Origin: Anaerosolibacter sp.
GTDB lineage: Bacteria > Bacillota > Clostridia > Peptostreptococcales > Thermotaleaceae
Reading direction: 5' to 3'
NCBI RefSeq assembly: GCF_029240175.1
Contig: NZ_JARBTM010000018.1
Span: 1-49,487, forward strand
Length of the DNA stretch: 49,487 nucleotides
A model generated the notes under the pieces. The model did no database searches, was not told the origin of the DNA, and worked only from the letters and a program-made list of their open reading frames with translations. The position numbers were made by a program, and so were the translations under genes. How positions within the stretch are numbered: position 1 is the stretch's first letter; every line of letters begins with the position of its first letter. Positions 16,453 through 26,821 of this stretch are shown here, piece by piece.

Positions 16453-17889
16453 TTGAGCAAGAGAAAACAAGTTGAAATTTCTACCGATGATCTATTAAAA
16501 CAACAAATTTACATAAATGAACTACGTCAAGAAAGTGATGAGTATCTCGCATCTACAGGTAAACAAAAGCTATATCACATTGTAACCTATGGCTGTCAAA
16601 TGAATGAACATGATTCTGAAAAGTTAGCCGGCATGTTAGACAAGATGGGGTATGTAGAAACGACATCTATCGATAATGCAACCTTGGTGATTTATAACAC
16701 CTGCTGTGTTCGTGAAAATGCAGAGTTAAAGGTGTATGGGAACTTAGGCCATCTCAAAGCATTAAAAAAAGTGCGGCCAGACATGATCATTGCAGTGTGC
16801 GGATGTATGATGCAGCAGGCTCATGTTGTTGACGAAATAAAAAGAAAGTATACACATGTCGATTTAGTATTTGGCACCCATAATCTTCATAACTTTCCAC
16901 AACTCCTTGCAAACTGTAAACAAGCAGATAGTATGCTTGTGGAAGTATGGGAAGAAGAAGGCGAAATTATAGAAGGCGTACCAGTAATTCGGAAGTACGA
17001 ATTAAAAACCTACGTTAATATTATGTATGGTTGCAATAATTTCTGTACCTATTGTATCGTTCCTTATACACGAGGTAGGGAAAGAAGCAGAATGCCTAAA
17101 GATATTATTCGTGAAATTCAAGCATTGGTCGCTGCGGGTACCAAAGAAGTAACCTTATTGGGTCAAAATGTCAACTCTTATGGAAAAACCTTAGACTTCC
17201 CCATGGAGTTTGCTGACTTACTATTTGAAATTGATAAAATTCCTGGGTTAGAGCGGGTTCGTTTTATGACGTCTCATCCAAAGGACCTTTCGCCTAGATT
17301 AATCGAAGCTTTAAGGGATTGCAGAACCTTATGTGAGCATATACATCTTCCAGTTCAGTCAGGCAGCACAGCAATTTTAAAGAAAATGAATCGTCACTAT
17401 ACGAAGGAGCAGTATTTGGACTTGGTTCATCGTTTACGTCAAGCAATTCCTAATATAGCCATAACAACAGACATTATCGTAGGATTTCCCGGCGAAACAG
17501 AAGAGGACTTTTTAGAAACCCTTGATTTAATCCAACAAGTAGAATATGATGCTGCTTTCACGTTTTTGTATTCAGTTCGAGAGGGAACTCCAGCAGCAAA
17601 ATATGAAGAACAAGTTCCAGATGACATTAAGCATGAACGTTTCAATAAACTTCTAGATACTTTAAATGGCATTGTAGGAAGAAAAAATGCCCTTTTACAG
17701 GACCAGATCGTTGAAGTGCTCGTAGAAGGTGAAAGTAAGTCTGATAGCAGCAAGTTGATGGGTAGAACAAGGACAAGTAAGCTGGTAAACTTCACGGGTC
17801 CAAAGGATAGTATCGGTAATGTTGTTCACGTAAGAATCACTGATCCTAAAACATTTAGCTTAAACGGCATTCACATTGACTCCATTTAA
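16453..17889 (+). CDS. miaB: tRNA-2-methylthio-N6-isopentenyladenosine synthase
   Basis: MiaB methylthiolates i6A at position 37 of tRNAs using two [4Fe-4S] clusters. The N-terminal domain has C48 ([11 protein letters not shown]), C84 (NTCCVREN) and C118 (VCGCMM). The radical-SAM motif is C194-x3-C198-x2-C201. A TRAM domain ends the 478-residue chain. The start is TTG 16453 after AGGAGGC. miaA, which makes its substrate, lies further down in the same cluster. Confidence 0.97.
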   Translation: MSKRKQVEISTDDLLKQQIYINELRQESDEYLASTGKQKLYHIVTYGCQMNEHDSEKLAGMLDKMGYVETTSIDNATLVIYNTCCVRENAELKVYGNLGHLKALKKVRPDMIIAVCGCMMQQAHVVDEIKRKYTHVDLVFGTHNLHNFPQLLANCKQADSMLVEVWEEEGEIIEGVPVIRKYELKTYVNIMYGCNNFCTYCIVPYTRGRERSRMPKDIIREIQALVAAGTKEVTLLGQNVNSYGKTLDFPMEFADLLFEIDKIPGLERVRFMTSHPKDLSPRLIEALRDCRTLCEHIHLPVQSGSTAILKKMNRHYTKEQYLDLVHRLRQAIPNIAITTDIIVGFPGETEEDFLETLDLIQQVEYDAAFTFLYSVREGTPAAKYEEQVPDDIKHERFNKLLDTLNGIVGRKNALLQDQIVEVLVEGESKSDSSKLMGRTRTSKLVNFTGPKDSIGNVVHVRITDPKTFSLNGIHIDSI

Positions 17890-17890
17890 C

Positions 17891-17938
17891 ATTGATAAAA
17901 CCAAGGATTTCCTTGGTTTTATCAATTTATGATATAAT
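17891..17938 (+). promoter_or_regulatory. miaB terminator abutting the mutS extended -10 promoter
   Basis: A 16-bp stem (17891-17906 with 17911-17926) ends the miaB transcript. Four bases later is TGA-TATAAT (17930-17938), the mutS extended -10. The -35 position falls inside the hairpin's descending arm, so terminator and promoter share sequence. Confidence 0.65.
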
Positions 17939-17970
17939 GAATTTAAGACAAGTTGTTAGGGGGATGAAAA

Positions 17971-20595
17971 ATGGAGAACCTAACTCCAATGATGCGACAA
18001 TATCTAGCTCTTAAAGAATCCTATAAAGATAGTATTTTATTTTTTCGTTTAGGAGATTTCTACGAGATGTTTTTTGAAGATGCACTTACGGCGGCAAGAG
18101 AACTAGAGATTACTTTAACAGGCCGTGATTGTGGGCTTCCAGAGCGGGCGCCTATGTGCGGGGTTCCCTATCACGCTGCTGATAATTATATCGCTAGACT
18201 CATAGAAAAAGGCTATAAAGTTGCAATTTGTGAACAGGTAGAAGACCCTTCAGCTGCTAAGGGCATCGTAAAGCGAGATGTAGTGCGGGTGATTACGCCA
18301 GGTACACTGATTGATCCTCATCTACTGCCAGAGAAAGAGAATAACTATATCATGTCCATCTTTTTTGGAAAATCAGGAATTGGCGTTGCCTTTGCAGATA
18401 TTTCTACCGGAGAAATTAGAACAACTGAATTTTTTGGCACAAAGGCTACTGCTAACTTATTAGATGAGCTCGCTAAGGTAAATCCAAAAGAAATTATTAT
18501 GAATGATACCGAATATAACGGTGTGTCCATAGAAGATATGATCAAAAGCTTTTTATCTACCAATATATATGTATTTGATAGCTGGGCATTTGAAGATAAA
18601 TTTGCAGAAAAGAGAATTAAAGATCATTATAAAATCCTAACATTAGATGGTCTTGGATTGATAGATAAACATGCCAGTATTTCAGCTACTGGCGCTTTAT
18701 TGGAATATTTACAGCAAACTCAGAAAAATACTTTAGATCATATGAATCATGTAAGATTTTATGCTTCTGAGCAGTATATGGTTTTAGATAAATTTACCAG
18801 AAGAAATTTAGAACTGACGGAAACCATGAGAGATAAAGTGAAAAAAGGATCTCTTCTTTGGGTTTTAGATCGGACCTCCACTGCCATGGGTGCTAGGATG
18901 CTTAGAAGATGGGTTGAAGAACCACTTCGAGATATAGAAGCTATTAACACAAGATTGGCAGCTGTAGATGAGATGAAAAGCAACATTATCCTTCGAGAGG
19001 ATTTTAAGGAATTGCTAAATCAAGTCTATGATTTAGAGCGTTTGGCTGGAAGAATATCCTATGGGAACGCCAATGGAAGGGATTTGATTGCACTAAAGCT
19101 TTCTCTTGGCGTACTGCCAGAAATAAAAAATATTTTGAATGGGATTCATACTGAAGGATTAAAGGATATTTCACGTCAGATTGATGCCCTAGAAGATATT
19201 CATCACCTCATTCACAGTGCTATTATTGAGAATCCTCCTCTAGGGATAAAGGAGGGCGGTCTTATTAAGGACTCCTATCATCCAGAAATTGCTTCCCTTC
19301 GAGAGGCAATCACTAATGGGAAAACGTGGATCACGAATCTTGAGCACCAAGAGAGGAAAAACACTGGTATTAAATCTCTAAAGATTAGTTATAATAAAGT
19401 CTTTGGTTATTATATAGAGATTACAAAGTCTAACATTGGCCTTGTTCCTAGCCATTATGAACGTAAGCAAACCCTTGCAAATGCAGAGCGTTATATTATC
19501 CCTGAGCTTAAAGAGATTGAGTCTAAAATTTTAGGTGCTGAAGAGAAGATTGTGGAACTTGAATATCAGGTATTTCTTCAGATTAGAAATGTGATCAGCC
19601 AACATACAGAGAGAATACAGATTACGGCCTTAGCCTTGGCTCAGCTGGATGCGCTTTTATCCTTTGCTGAAGTGAGCGATAAATCAGGCTATGTTAAGCC
19701 TATGATCTCTGAAGATAATCGTCTGGAAATCGTCAATGGCCGTCATCCTGTTGTAGAGCGGTCAATGTCCTTTGCTTCATTTGTTCCGAACGATACGCTG
19801 CTTGATACAGATGAAAATCGTTTTGCAATAATTACTGGCCCTAATATGGCAGGAAAATCTACCTATATGCGCCAAGTTGCATTGATCGTCTTAATGGCGC
19901 AAATCGGTTGTTTTGTTCCAGCAGATCAAGCTTTTATTGGCATGGTTGATAGGATATTTACTAGGGTAGGCGCTTCCGATGACCTTTCCCAAGGGCAAAG
20001 TACGTTTATGGTTGAAATGAGTGAATTGGCAAATATCTTAAACAATGCCACCTCTAAAAGTTTAATTATTTTAGATGAAATCGGCCGGGGAACTAGTACA
20101 TACGATGGATTGAGTATTGCTTGGGCCGTTGTTGAATACATAAGTAATCATCAGAATCTTGGTGCGCGAACCCTGTTTGCTACGCATTATCATGAGTTAA
20201 CTGAGCTGGAAGGCATTCTTGAAGGTGTAAACAATTACTGTATCTCTGTAAAAGAACATGGCGATGATATAATTTTCCTTCGGCGGATTATACCCGGAGG
20301 TGCTGACCAAAGTTACGGTATTCAAGTGGCAAAATTGGCAGGGATTACTGATGCTGTAATCACTCGTGCCAAAGAAATACTCAGAGAGCTTGAAGTGAAT
20401 GATATCAATCGCTCTAAACAAACCAAAGATACTACCAAGCCAGCAAAGAAGAAAGATGAACAATATCAGCTAACCATGTTTTCAAATCCTCATGAGGATA
20501 TTCTAAAGGAACTTAAAAGTATCGATATTATCAATATTACGCCAATGGAAGCAATGAATCGACTGTATAAGCTAATAAATATGATGAAGAGTTAA
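17971..20595 (+). CDS. mutS: DNA mismatch repair protein MutS
   Basis: An 874-residue MutS1 that binds mismatches as a dimer. The mismatch-intercalating F30-Y31-E32 motif is in LGDFYEMFFE. The Walker A GPNMAGKST is near residue 625, followed by DLSQGQSTFMVEM, LDEIGRGTSTYDG and FATHYHEL. The C-terminal helical tail QYQLTMF resembles a beta-clamp-binding peptide. ATG 17971 follows AGGGGG. mutL starts 9 bp after its stop. Confidence 0.98.
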   Translation: MENLTPMMRQYLALKESYKDSILFFRLGDFYEMFFEDALTAARELEITLTGRDCGLPERAPMCGVPYHAADNYIARLIEKGYKVAICEQVEDPSAAKGIVKRDVVRVITPGTLIDPHLLPEKENNYIMSIFFGKSGIGVAFADISTGEIRTTEFFGTKATANLLDELAKVNPKEIIMNDTEYNGVSIEDMIKSFLSTNIYVFDSWAFEDKFAEKRIKDHYKILTLDGLGLIDKHASISATGALLEYLQQTQKNTLDHMNHVRFYASEQYMVLDKFTRRNLELTETMRDKVKKGSLLWVLDRTSTAMGARMLRRWVEEPLRDIEAINTRLAAVDEMKSNIILREDFKELLNQVYDLERLAGRISYGNANGRDLIALKLSLGVLPEIKNILNGIHTEGLKDISRQIDALEDIHHLIHSAIIENPPLGIKEGGLIKDSYHPEIASLREAITNGKTWITNLEHQERKNTGIKSLKISYNKVFGYYIEITKSNIGLVPSHYERKQTLANAERYIIPELKEIESKILGAEEKIVELEYQVFLQIRNVISQHTERIQITALALAQLDALLSFAEVSDKSGYVKPMISEDNRLEIVNGRHPVVERSMSFASFVPNDTLLDTDENRFAIITGPNMAGKSTYMRQVALIVLMAQIGCFVPADQAFIGMVDRIFTRVGASDDLSQGQSTFMVEMSELANILNNATSKSLIILDEIGRGTSTYDGLSIAWAVVEYISNHQNLGARTLFATHYHELTELEGILEGVNNYCISVKEHGDDIIFLRRIIPGGADQSYGIQVAKLAGITDAVITRAKEILRELEVNDINRSKQTKDTTKPAKKKDEQYQLTMFSNPHEDILKELKSIDIINITPMEAMNRLYKLINMMKS

Positions 20596-20604
20596 GGTGA
20601 TGTC

Positions 20605-22467
20605 ATGAATAATCGTATATTAAAATTAGATCCCCTTACGGCCAATAAAATTGCAGCAGGTGAAGTAGTAGATCGTCCAGCATCTGTTGTTAAGGAGTTG
20701 GTTGAAAATGCTATCGATGCCAAGTCTACATCTATCGTTGTAGAGATCCGAGAGGGTGGTAAAACATTTATAAGGGTTACTGATAATGGCTCCGGTATAG
20801 ATGAGGCAGATATAACGCTGGCATTTGAACGTCATGCCACCAGTAAGCTGCGAAATATTGATGATCTAAATACCATCTTATCCTTAGGGTTTAGAGGTGA
20901 AGCCTTAGCTAGTATCTCTTCTGTATCTCAAATAGAACTTATCACAAAAACAGATAGCCAAGATAGTGGTACCGCCCTTGAGCTTCATAGCGGGAGAATT
21001 ATCTCTAGTAATAGAATAGGTACGACAAGGGGCACTACATTTATTATTAAAAATTTGTTCTATAATACACCTGCCCGTTTAAAATTTATGAAATCAGATT
21101 CTACCGAAACGGCTTATATTAATGATGTTGTTAGTAGACTAGCTATGGCCCATCCAAATATTGCAATAAGATTCATTAATAACAATAATATTGTTTTTTC
21201 AACTTCGGGGAATGGTAATGTGATTCATAATATTGTCAGCATTTATGGAAAAGAATTAGCGAAGAATATCTATCACTTTGAAAAAAACCATGAGAAAATA
21301 GTGCTTCATGCCTTTGTTGCAAAACCCTCCTTTCACCGAGGGAATAGACAACTTCAATCCTTTTTCATTAATGGTCGTTATATAAAAAGTTTGTTACTAC
21401 AAAGCTGTGTTGAGGAGGCCTACAGAACACTTCTTCCAATTAATAAATACCCAATTTGTTTTCTATATCTAACGATGCCTCCAGAATTAGTGGATGTTAA
21501 CATACATCCTACAAAGCTAGAAATCAAATTTAGCAATGAAGAAATACTAAAGTCATTCATTACACGCTGTATCAAAGAAGCTCTGTATCGCCAGAATTTG
21601 ATTCCTGAAGTCTCTCTACAAACAACGAAACCAAAGGAAAAGCTTTCAAATATGGTTATCGAAGTCTTGCCATCAGTGAATAGAAACCATCCTGAAAGAG
21701 AAAAGAAATACGAACCCAGGCTAGAAGATATGAAGGATAAATTCCCTATTGTTACAAATAATAAGGTTGAACAAAACCATATAATTCCTATGGTTCATGA
21801 AGAACAAGTAGTATTTAAAACTTCTGTACCACCTACTCCAGTAGTAACTACCAATGATAATATCAATCAAAATTCTTTATTCAATGATATAAACATTAGC
21901 CAAATAAGGATTATTGGTCAGCTGTTTCACACATACCTTGTGGGCGAATATAACGAGGCTTTATATTTAATTGACCAACATGCTGCCCATGAACGCGTTA
22001 TATTTGAATGGATGCTAAATAAATTCAGATCACGTTCTGTTATGATCCAACATTTGCTGGTTCCTACAGTTGTTGAACTGACCTTTGCTGAATGGTCTGC
22101 TGTCATGGATAACATTGACTTGCTTATTCAGTTTGGTTTTGAGGTTGAAGATTTCGGTCAGCATACAGTACTCATTCGATCTGTCCCAATGATTTTGGGA
22201 GAACCTGAAGCGAAAGGCTTTTTTCAGGAAATTGTAGATCATCTCATTAATGATCATACGGCAGTTACTGATTATAAAATAGATAAACTTATTGCCATGG
22301 CCTGTAAAGAAGCTATTAAAGCCAAAGATAAGCTAGATGTCACAGAAATGAACGAACTGCTTAAGCGGCTTGAAACATTAGAAAATCCGTATACTTGTCC
22401 CCATGGCAGACCAATCATCATATCGATGACCAAATACGAAATTGAAAAAAAATTTAAAAGGGTTTAA
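20605..22467 (+). CDS. mutL: DNA mismatch repair protein MutL
   Basis: A 620-residue MutL with a GHKL ATPase N-terminus (ELVENAIDAKST, DNGSGI, GFRGEALASI). The C-terminal domain keeps the endonuclease motif DQHAAHERVIFE, ACKEAIKAKD and CPHGRP, so it should nick DNA itself, as in bacteria without MutH. The middle linker (about 340-440) is variable and polar. It is translated from a GGTGA site just after mutS. Confidence 0.98.
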   Translation: MNNRILKLDPLTANKIAAGEVVDRPASVVKELVENAIDAKSTSIVVEIREGGKTFIRVTDNGSGIDEADITLAFERHATSKLRNIDDLNTILSLGFRGEALASISSVSQIELITKTDSQDSGTALELHSGRIISSNRIGTTRGTTFIIKNLFYNTPARLKFMKSDSTETAYINDVVSRLAMAHPNIAIRFINNNNIVFSTSGNGNVIHNIVSIYGKELAKNIYHFEKNHEKIVLHAFVAKPSFHRGNRQLQSFFINGRYIKSLLLQSCVEEAYRTLLPINKYPICFLYLTMPPELVDVNIHPTKLEIKFSNEEILKSFITRCIKEALYRQNLIPEVSLQTTKPKEKLSNMVIEVLPSVNRNHPEREKKYEPRLEDMKDKFPIVTNNKVEQNHIIPMVHEEQVVFKTSVPPTPVVTTNDNINQNSLFNDINISQIRIIGQLFHTYLVGEYNEALYLIDQHAAHERVIFEWMLNKFRSRSVMIQHLLVPTVVELTFAEWSAVMDNIDLLIQFGFEVEDFGQHTVLIRSVPMILGEPEAKGFFQEIVDHLINDHTAVTDYKIDKLIAMACKEAIKAKDKLDVTEMNELLKRLETLENPYTCPHGRPIIISMTKYEIEKKFKRV

Positions 22468-22479
22468 GGGAGGGAGCAT

Positions 22480-23421
22480 ATGAAAAAGCCTCTTTTAATT
22501 ATTGTCGGACCTACTGCTGTGGGCAAAACCGATACATCTATTGCTGTTGCAAAAAAGTTAAATGGAGAAATTATATCTGCTGATTCTATACAGGTCTATA
22601 AGCATCTAGATATTGGCAGTGCTAAACCCAGCCTTACCGAACAGGAAGGAATCCCTCATTACCTCATGGATGAAATTGACCCAAGGGAAAATTTTTCTGT
22701 TTCAGATTTTCAGCATAAAGCAAAAGAGTATATTCGTCAAATCAATGATAAGCACAAATTGCCCATTATCGTTGGCGGCACGGGCTTATATGTAAACGCC
22801 ATCATCTATCAAATGGACTTCACGAGTACGGCATCTAATTGGAGCTTAAGAAAGCAGCTGGAGGAAGACGCTGAGGCATATGGAAATGAAGCTTTACACA
22901 GTAAGCTTAGGCAAGTGGATCCAGAAGCTGCTGATAGAATACATTTTAACAATGTAAAGCGTGTTATTCGTGCGCTAGAGGTATATTATGAAAACGGGAA
23001 TAAAATTCATGATTTCAAGAATACTTTTGTTGAAAACCCAGAATACGATTATGTACTCATCGGATTAATTCGAGATCGACAACAGCTCTATGATCGAATA
23101 AATCAAAGAGTAGATTTACTCATTGAAAATGGTCTGATTGATGAAGTTAATCATCTCATGTCCTTGGGCCTTGATGAGCATAATATCTCCATGAAGGGCT
23201 TAGGATATAAGGAGATTATCGGTTATCTTAAGGGGACTTATACTTTGGAAGAAGCCATAGAAATCTTAAAGAGAGATACACGCAGATATGCCAAGAGACA
23301 ACTAACCTGGTTCCGACGATATGAAAAGATAAAATGGTTCGATATCAATCAGTATGAAACAAAAGATGCTTTGGTACATAACATTATTCAATATGTAGAA
23401 GGAAAATTACACTTAATATAG
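22480..23421 (+). CDS. miaA: tRNA dimethylallyltransferase
   Basis: A 313-residue enzyme that adds the dimethylallyl group to A37 of tRNAs reading UNN codons; its product is the substrate of MiaB. GPTAVGKTD near the start is the P-loop. SADSIQVYKHLDIGSAKP and GGTGLYVNAII are family signatures, and the C-terminal RRYAKRQLTWFR binds tRNA. The start codon follows AGGGAGGG and is 12 bp after mutL. Confidence 0.97.
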   Translation: MKKPLLIIVGPTAVGKTDTSIAVAKKLNGEIISADSIQVYKHLDIGSAKPSLTEQEGIPHYLMDEIDPRENFSVSDFQHKAKEYIRQINDKHKLPIIVGGTGLYVNAIIYQMDFTSTASNWSLRKQLEEDAEAYGNEALHSKLRQVDPEAADRIHFNNVKRVIRALEVYYENGNKIHDFKNTFVENPEYDYVLIGLIRDRQQLYDRINQRVDLLIENGLIDEVNHLMSLGLDEHNISMKGLGYKEIIGYLKGTYTLEEAIEILKRDTRRYAKRQLTWFRRYEKIKWFDINQYETKDALVHNIIQYVEGKLHLI

Positions 23422-23465
23422 AATAATTTAGTAATCAGAGTTTGATTAAATAGGAGGGGTTATAT

Positions 23466-23711
23466 ATGAAAGCCACAATTAATTTGCAAGATGTTTTTCT
23501 GAATCAAGTTAGAAAGGAACATGTTCATATAACGATATATTTGGTAAATGGTTTTCAGATTAAGGGAATGGTAAAGGGATTTGATAGTTATACCATTGTA
23601 TTGGAAAGTGATGGCAAACAGCATCTCATCTATAAGCATGCAATTTCTACGATCACACCTGTAAAGCCAGTTAATTTTGCTTCTGCAAGCAAAAAACAAG
23701 AAGAAGAATAA
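23466..23711 (+). CDS. hfq: RNA chaperone Hfq
   Basis: An 81-residue Sm-like protein that forms hexameric rings binding small RNAs and A-rich or U-rich [15 protein letters not shown] is the N-terminal helix, and the Sm2 motif is YKHAIST. The C-terminal tail is short and charged. AGGAGGGG precedes the ATG. The miaA-hfq order is conserved across bacteria. Confidence 0.97.
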   Translation: MKATINLQDVFLNQVRKEHVHITIYLVNGFQIKGMVKGFDSYTIVLESDGKQHLIYKHAISTITPVKPVNFASASKKQEEE

Positions 23712-23728
23712 AATTAGAATAAATAATT

Positions 23729-23761
23729 AAAAAAGACGACATTTTGGTCGTCTTTTTTTTT
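23729..23761 (+). terminator. hfq terminator
   Basis: GACGAC/GTCGTC stem extended by A/T pairs (23729-23740 with 23747-23758), loop ATTTTG, and a long T-run. Confidence 0.9.
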
Positions 23762-23808
23762 GTTTTCTTTGCATATGATGTTATAGTAACCAATTTGAGG
23801 TGATAGAG

Positions 23809-24759
23809 ATGAAATTGATGAATCCTTATAATGAGTTCAGCAGGATACTAACTCGATTTGAAAATGGCAGAATTAGTACAGAAGATGCAATCCAGAAAAT
23901 TACCACGAATAGTAAATCGATTGTAGATGACAGAAATAAAGGAGAAACTCTTGAGGCTTTAATCAAGGAGCTGGATCAGATGGTGGGTTTAGAGATGATT
24001 AAAAAGTTTGTTAGAGAGGTCTATGCCTATATAGATATTCAAAAGAAGAGAAGGGATGAACAGCTGCTAACGGATTCTCTGGTTATGCATATGATCTTCA
24101 AGGGCAATCCAGGAACAGGCAAAACAACTGTTGCTAGACTTTTGGGAAAAATTTTTTTAGAAATGGGTGTTCTTGAAAAAGGGCATCTAATTGAAGTTGA
24201 GCGAGCAGACCTAGTGGGCGAATATATAGGCCATACTGCTGTGAAAGTAAGAGATCATATTCGTAAAGCTATTGGCGGCATCCTTTTTATTGACGAAGCA
24301 TATTCCCTTGCAAGAGGTGGTGAAAAAGATTTTGGAAAAGAGGCTATAGACGCCTTGGTAAAAGGGATGGAGGACTATAAAGATAATCTTATACTTATTC
24401 TTGCTGGTTATCATGATGAAATGGAGATTTTTTTAAAAAGCAATCCTGGTCTGAAATCCCGCTTTCCAATTCATATAGATTTTCCTGATTATGAGTTGGA
24501 TGATTTAATTCAAATTGGAGAATTAATGGTTGAAAAAAGAGAATATAAGCTATCTATGTCTGCAAAGGCAAAGCTTGCCAAAATTGTTACTAAAAAAAGA
24601 TTGGAAGATCGTGTACTTAGTGGAAATGCAAGATTGGTTCGTAATATTATAGAAAGAGCCATTCGCAAACAAGCAGTAAGATTGCAGAAAGTTTCATCGG
24701 TTTCTAAGGATGACCTGATTACAATTCGTGGTGAAGATATTACCGAGGGGGATCTTTGA
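23809..24759 (+). CDS. spoVK: SpoVK-like AAA+ ATPase (CbbX/CfxQ family)
   Basis: A 316-residue AAA+ protein. GNPGTGKTTVARLLG is Walker A (about 105-113), LFIDEAYSLARGG is Walker B, and SRFPIHIDFPDY carries the sensor/arginine region. In B. subtilis, spoVK acts in spore maturation and lies in the same neighbourhood after hfq. I chose ATG 23809, which has GAGGTGA 5 nt upstream; the GTG at 23800 overlaps that site. The next gene overlaps its stop by TGATG. Confidence 0.88.
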   Translation: MKLMNPYNEFSRILTRFENGRISTEDAIQKITTNSKSIVDDRNKGETLEALIKELDQMVGLEMIKKFVREVYAYIDIQKKRRDEQLLTDSLVMHMIFKGNPGTGKTTVARLLGKIFLEMGVLEKGHLIEVERADLVGEYIGHTAVKVRDHIRKAIGGILFIDEAYSLARGGEKDFGKEAIDALVKGMEDYKDNLILILAGYHDEMEIFLKSNPGLKSRFPIHIDFPDYELDDLIQIGELMVEKREYKLSMSAKAKLAKIVTKKRLEDRVLSGNARLVRNIIERAIRKQAVRLQKVSSVSKDDLITIRGEDITEGDL

Positions 24760-25382
24760 TGAAAAAATGTCTCATTATCGGTAAGCCCCATGTAGGAAAA
24801 ACACTCTTCTTTATCCTATTCAGCAAGTATCTAGGATTAAAGGAGTTCCTTGTAGAACAAAACCTTCTCAATGGTGATCGGATACATAAGCTTTATACAT
24901 TTGAAGAAGCAATTAAGTCCCTATGCGCAAGCAAGCCCTTCAAAACACAGTATCTACAATCGATAAATCTGAATCTTCCTCTCTTAAAAGGAAATATGAA
25001 ACTGCAGCTCGTGGATGGCACAGGTTTAACCGAAGGAATCCATGGTGATGTAAGTATTAGGAGGGGAATGGTCCAAACATTGGCTGCCCTTTATGAATGT
25101 GACATTATTCTACATATGATTGATATCAATAGCTATGCCGCAGAGCCTAATAACACCATGAATGGCTTTGGCTGTACTGACATACAGTTAACCCAATATG
25201 GCCTTTCTCACCAAGCATATGTCATTCTGGCCAATAAAATTGATTTGCTTGATAGCAGAACAAAGCTTGCTCAATTACAACTAGATTATCCCCAGCATAC
25301 GATTATACCGATTTCCACCCTTAGTGGCCAGGGGTTTAATGAGATAAAAGCATATTGCCGGTTTAAATCAAAGTATGTCTAG
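24759..25382 (+). CDS. Small P-loop GTPase of unknown function
   Basis: A 207-residue protein with GKPHVGKT (G1, residues 8-15), VDGTG (G3, DxxG), NKID (G4) and ISTLSG (G5-like), the order of TRAFAC GTPases. The segment between G1 and G3 is longer than in Era or Der. It occupies the place where B. subtilis has hflX (ynbA), but it is half that size and lacks the HflX N-terminal domain. Overlap with spoVK suggests a joint task in sporulation or ribosome biology, which is inference. Confidence 0.72.
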   Translation: MKKCLIIGKPHVGKTLFFILFSKYLGLKEFLVEQNLLNGDRIHKLYTFEEAIKSLCASKPFKTQYLQSINLNLPLLKGNMKLQLVDGTGLTEGIHGDVSIRRGMVQTLAALYECDIILHMIDINSYAAEPNNTMNGFGCTDIQLTQYGLSHQAYVILANKIDLLDSRTKLAQLQLDYPQHTIIPISTLSGQGFNEIKAYCRFKSKYV

Positions 25383-25462
25383 AATGATCGTTTACTCAAA
25401 TTGATTATCCTTTTGATATGTGTTAAAATACAAAAGAATGACAAAAGAAGGTGATGATCTAT

Positions 25463-26761
25463 ATGGAAAAAACTACCCGTGAGTTACTACATAATGTTTT
25501 CTGTATACAGGATGAAGTAATTAACAAGGGAATAGAAGTAGAAGAGAAAATAAGAGACGCTTTCAGAAGCCTTGAAGGCACCCGTGAGTACAATCAATAT
25601 AAGGTTCTGCATGCAATGCAAGCGTGTAGAATAAGTGATATGCATTTCAATTGGCATACAGGTTATGGCTACAATGATCCTGGCAGGGATGCCATAGAGG
25701 AAGTATACGCTAAGCTTTTTAACACGGAAGATGCCATCGTTAGGCCCACGATTGTCTCTGGTACCCATGCGCTTACCCTCTGTTTAACAGGAATACTTAG
25801 GCCAGGAGACGAATTAATATCTGCAACAGGCAAACCCTATGATACCTTGGAAGAAGTAATTGGAATTAGAGGCGAAAGCAATAGTGGTTCTTTAAGGGAT
25901 TTCGGTGTTACGTATAAACAGATTGATTTCACTTCGAATGGCAGCGTCGATTTGAAAGGTTTACGTAACAGTATTTCCGAAAAAACGAAAATGGTGTTTA
26001 TTCAAAGGTCTACAGGCTATAGTTGGAGAAAAGCTTTAACTATAGAAAATATCAAGGAGATTGTTGAAGTTGTGAAGGCAGTTAACCCTTCCATTTTATG
26101 CATGGTAGATAATTGCTATGGAGAGTTTTTAGAGCGGCTTGAGCCTACCGAAGTAGGCGTTGACATTATGGCCGGCTCATTGATAAAAAACCCAGGTGGA
26201 GGCTTAGCCTTGACAGGTGGGTATATCGTAGGCAAAAAAGAGCTTATTAAACTAGTCTCCTATCGATTAACTTCACCGGGATTGGGAAAAGAGGTTGGTT
26301 TGACTTTTGGCATGACTCGTAATATGTTCCATGGTTTATTTATTGCGCCCCATGTAGTCTGTGAAGCCATAAAAGGTTCAATTTTTTGTGCTAGGTTGTT
26401 TGAAGAACTTGGATATGAGGTGTCTCCTAAGTATAATGATATACGAAGTGACATTATCCAGTCCATTAAACTAGGGAGTGCTGAAGCAGTTATTGCCTTT
26501 TGTCAGGGTATTCAAGGTGCAGCGCCGGTAGATTCTTTTGTTCGACCTGAGCCATGGGATATGCCAGGATATGACGCTCCTGTGATCATGGCTGCTGGCG
26601 CCTTTGTTCAAGGTTCTTCAATAGAATTGAGTGCAGATGCACCTATCAAAGAGCCATACATTGTATATTATCAAGGGGGATTAACATACGAGCATGCTAA
26701 ATTCGGATCATTAAAAGCTTTACAATCGTTGCTTGATAATGGATGTATCCAAACAATTTAA
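25463..26761 (+). CDS. PLP-dependent enzyme of the YnbB / methionine gamma-lyase-like ('aluminum resistance') family
   Basis: A 432-residue fold-type I PLP enzyme. GTHALTLCLTGILRPGDE is the cofactor phosphate-binding region. VDNCYGEF holds the aspartate that pairs with the pyridine nitrogen, and GSLIKNPGGG holds the lysine. It belongs to the family labelled aluminum resistance or methionine gamma-lyase-like, whose reaction is not well established. ATG 25463 follows AAGGTGATGA; the GTG at 25451 is inside that site. Synteny with spoVK and hfq matches Bacillus ynbB. Confidence 0.87.
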   Translation: MEKTTRELLHNVFCIQDEVINKGIEVEEKIRDAFRSLEGTREYNQYKVLHAMQACRISDMHFNWHTGYGYNDPGRDAIEEVYAKLFNTEDAIVRPTIVSGTHALTLCLTGILRPGDELISATGKPYDTLEEVIGIRGESNSGSLRDFGVTYKQIDFTSNGSVDLKGLRNSISEKTKMVFIQRSTGYSWRKALTIENIKEIVEVVKAVNPSILCMVDNCYGEFLERLEPTEVGVDIMAGSLIKNPGGGLALTGGYIVGKKELIKLVSYRLTSPGLGKEVGLTFGMTRNMFHGLFIAPHVVCEAIKGSIFCARLFEELGYEVSPKYNDIRSDIIQSIKLGSAEAVIAFCQGIQGAAPVDSFVRPEPWDMPGYDAPVIMAAGAFVQGSSIELSADAPIKEPYIVYYQGGLTYEHAKFGSLKALQSLLDNGCIQTI

Positions 26762-26773
26762 TTATTTACCGTC

Positions 26774-26808
26774 ATTGAGTTTACATAATCAAATTACGTA
26801 AACTCAAT
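26774..26808. repeat. 11-bp inverted repeat after the ynbB-like gene
   Basis: Arms 26774-26784 and 26798-26808 are perfect with a 13-base loop and no T-tract. It lies just before the bidirectional terminator and is probably a 3' stabilising hairpin. Confidence 0.45.
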
Positions 26809-26821
26809 TAGTCGTAAAAGG

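Noticed and set aside
17439-17795. 118-codon minus-strand ORF
   Set aside because: Shadow of miaB; no start signals and Ser/Leu-biased composition.
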